From: Rhizobiaceae bacterium
GTDB taxonomy: Bacteria > Pseudomonadota > Alphaproteobacteria > Rhizobiales > Rhizobiaceae
Assembly (NCBI GenBank): GCA_028865845.1
Contig: JAGWJK010000222.1
Location: forward strand, 1-6,962
Direction: 5' to 3'
Length of the DNA stretch: 6,962 nucleotides
The translations under genes and the position numbers were made by a program. The notes under the pieces are model-generated. The model was not told the origin of the DNA. It was given only the letters and a program-made list of their open reading frames with translations, and did no database searches. Positions 6,204 through 6,962 of the stretch are shown here, piece after piece. Every line of letters begins with the position of its first letter. The first letter of the stretch is position 1.

Positions 6204-6378
6204 CCAGTCGGTTTGGGCTTGGTCCCTTTAAGATCGCGTGAAAACGATGCCGGTTTGCCGCGATTATCTGAGAAGCATCATCAATTTTGCGGCGGGAATC
6301 AAAACACGCCTATGTGAGCGTTTCGTTAACGCAAAATAAGCCGAACCCAAACCTGTTTCCAAGGCATGCCGGCGGGCG

Positions 6379-6861
6379 TCAGACGCGGTGGTAGGGGTGA
6401 CCGGAAAGAATGGTGACGGCACGATACAACTGCTCGGCAATGAGAATGCGCACGAGCTGGTGCGGCCAGGTCATCTTGCCAAGGCAGATCGTGGCATCGG
6501 CCTTGTCGTAGAGGGAAGGGTCGAGCCCGTCGGCGCCGCCGATGGCGATCGTCAGGTCGCGCTTGCCTTGATCGCGGAAGCCGCCGAGCAGGGCGGCAAA
6601 GGCTTCGCTGTCGAGGGCCTTGCCGCGTTCATCGAGGATAATGAGAATGCCGCCGTCCGGATGGGTTTTGGCAAGCATGGCCGCTTCCTCGCGTTTCCGC
6701 GTCTCGGCGTTGGAGGCGCGGCTTTCGCCGACCTCGGTCATCCGCGCCAGTTCCAGCCCGATCGCGGGACCCGCCTTGGCGAAGCGATCGAGATATCGGG
6801 CCGCAAGATCCTTTTCAGGGCCGGTTTTCAACCGTCCCACGGCAAAAAGACCTATTCGCAT
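6379..6861 (-). CDS. rlmH: 23S rRNA (pseudouridine-1915-N3)-methyltransferase RlmH
   Basis: The 160-residue protein is a SPOUT-class methyltransferase that uses S-adenosylmethionine to methylate N3 of pseudouridine 1915 in helix 69 of 23S rRNA, on assembled 70S ribosomes. Length matches the family (155 in E. coli). The start MRIGLFAVGRLK is typical. The trefoil-knot SAM site is visible: ILIILDERGKALDSEAFA (72-89), AIGGADGLD (106-114), KMTWPHQLVRIL (129-140), EQLYRA (143-148) and the conserved C-terminus GHPYHRV. The ATG at 6859-6861 has GGGAG (6867-6871) 5 bases upstream; a TTG four codons earlier is open but lacks these signals. In rhizobia rlmH usually follows rsfS, which would lie just beyond the right edge. 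A gap of 175 bases separates it from the EnvC-like gene, so that gene may have its own promoter. Confidence 0.96.
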   Translation of the reverse strand: MRIGLFAVGRLKTGPEKDLAARYLDRFAKAGPAIGLELARMTEVGESRASNAETRKREEAAMLAKTHPDGGILIILDERGKALDSEAFAALLGGFRDQGKRDLTIAIGGADGLDPSLYDKADATICLGKMTWPHQLVRILIAEQLYRAVTILSGHPYHRV

Positions 6862-6911
6862 TCCCGCTCCCAAGCATATCCACCGTCATGGCGGCACACA
6901 TAAACTCATGA

Positions 6912-6929
6912 CCGGACAATCATGTCCGG
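6912..6929. repeat. Perfect hairpin upstream of rlmH
   Basis: CCGGACA (6912-6918) and TGTCCGG (6923-6929) form a 7-bp stem with a 4-base loop, about 50 bases before the rlmH start. It could lie at the 3' end of the expected upstream gene and act as a weak terminator or attenuator. There is no T run after it on the minus strand. I find no supportable gene in 6862-6962. Confidence 0.4.
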
Positions 6930-6962
6930 GGCTATCAGCCCGTCCGCCAGGACCCAGGAATA

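Noticed and set aside
6322..6341. A CtrA-like site (TTAAC with a poor second half) upstream of the EnvC-like gene
   Set aside because: Only one half matches TTAA-N7-TTAAC, and such halves occur by chance. No clear promoter was found around it.
6862..6962. The end of rsfS, expected upstream of rlmH
   Set aside because: Frames on the minus strand give only short tails that I cannot recognise as RsfS, so the gene is not called.
1..6962. CRISPR, tRNA, insertion sequence, prophage, toxin-antitoxin or defence system
   Set aside because: No regularly spaced direct repeats, cloverleaf sequence, transposase or small paired genes are seen; the recognised genes are ordinary chromosomal functions.

Overview
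The window looks like chromosomal DNA of a member of the Rhizobiaceae (Rhizobium / Agrobacterium / Sinorhizobium group). Three things point there: high GC with strongly GC-biased third codon positions; proteins that read like rhizobial homologues (a bacterioferritin beginning [15 protein letters not shown], an RppH-type Nudix protein, an EnvC-like LytM protein followed by CtpA); and an intergenic palindromic repeat at about 1208-1316 resembling a short repeat I recall as common between genes in rhizobia. The identification is by recognition; no search was run.

Layout. Positions 1-209 hold an unidentified open frame that runs off the left edge, tentatively a minus-strand gene start. Positions 210-355 are the promoter region of an iron-storage operon on the + strand: bfd (bacterioferritin-associated ferredoxin, 356-667) overlapping bfr (bacterioferritin, 633-1118). 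A gap of 303 bases between converging genes (1119-1421) holds the palindromic repeat. The rest is on the minus strand, read right to left: rlmH (23S rRNA methyltransferase, 6379-6861), an EnvC-like murein hydrolase activator (4716-6203), ctpA (periplasmic S41 protease, 3401-4726), a YibQ-like divergent polysaccharide deacetylase (1989-3179) and rppH (RNA pyrophosphohydrolase, 1422-1973).

How the genes work together. Bfr stores iron as a ferric mineral and Bfd passes electrons to it to release ferrous iron; their 35-base overlap suggests coupled translation. The EnvC-like protein, CtpA and the YibQ-like protein are all predicted to be exported or membrane-anchored and form a cell-envelope group. 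envC next to yibQ is also the arrangement in E. coli, and here ctpA sits between them. RlmH (ribosome) and RppH (mRNA 5' end processing) flank the envelope genes. Two tandem perfect stem-loops (3331-3393) separate ctpA from the yibQ-like gene, so the minus-strand row may be two transcription units.

I found no transposon, CRISPR array, tRNA, phage or toxin-antitoxin system, and no convincing new multi-gene system. The most interesting items are the three half-site palindrome at the bfd promoter, the variant Bfd cysteine spacing, the apparent loss of active-site residues in the deacetylase-like protein, and the tandem stem-loops after ctpA.
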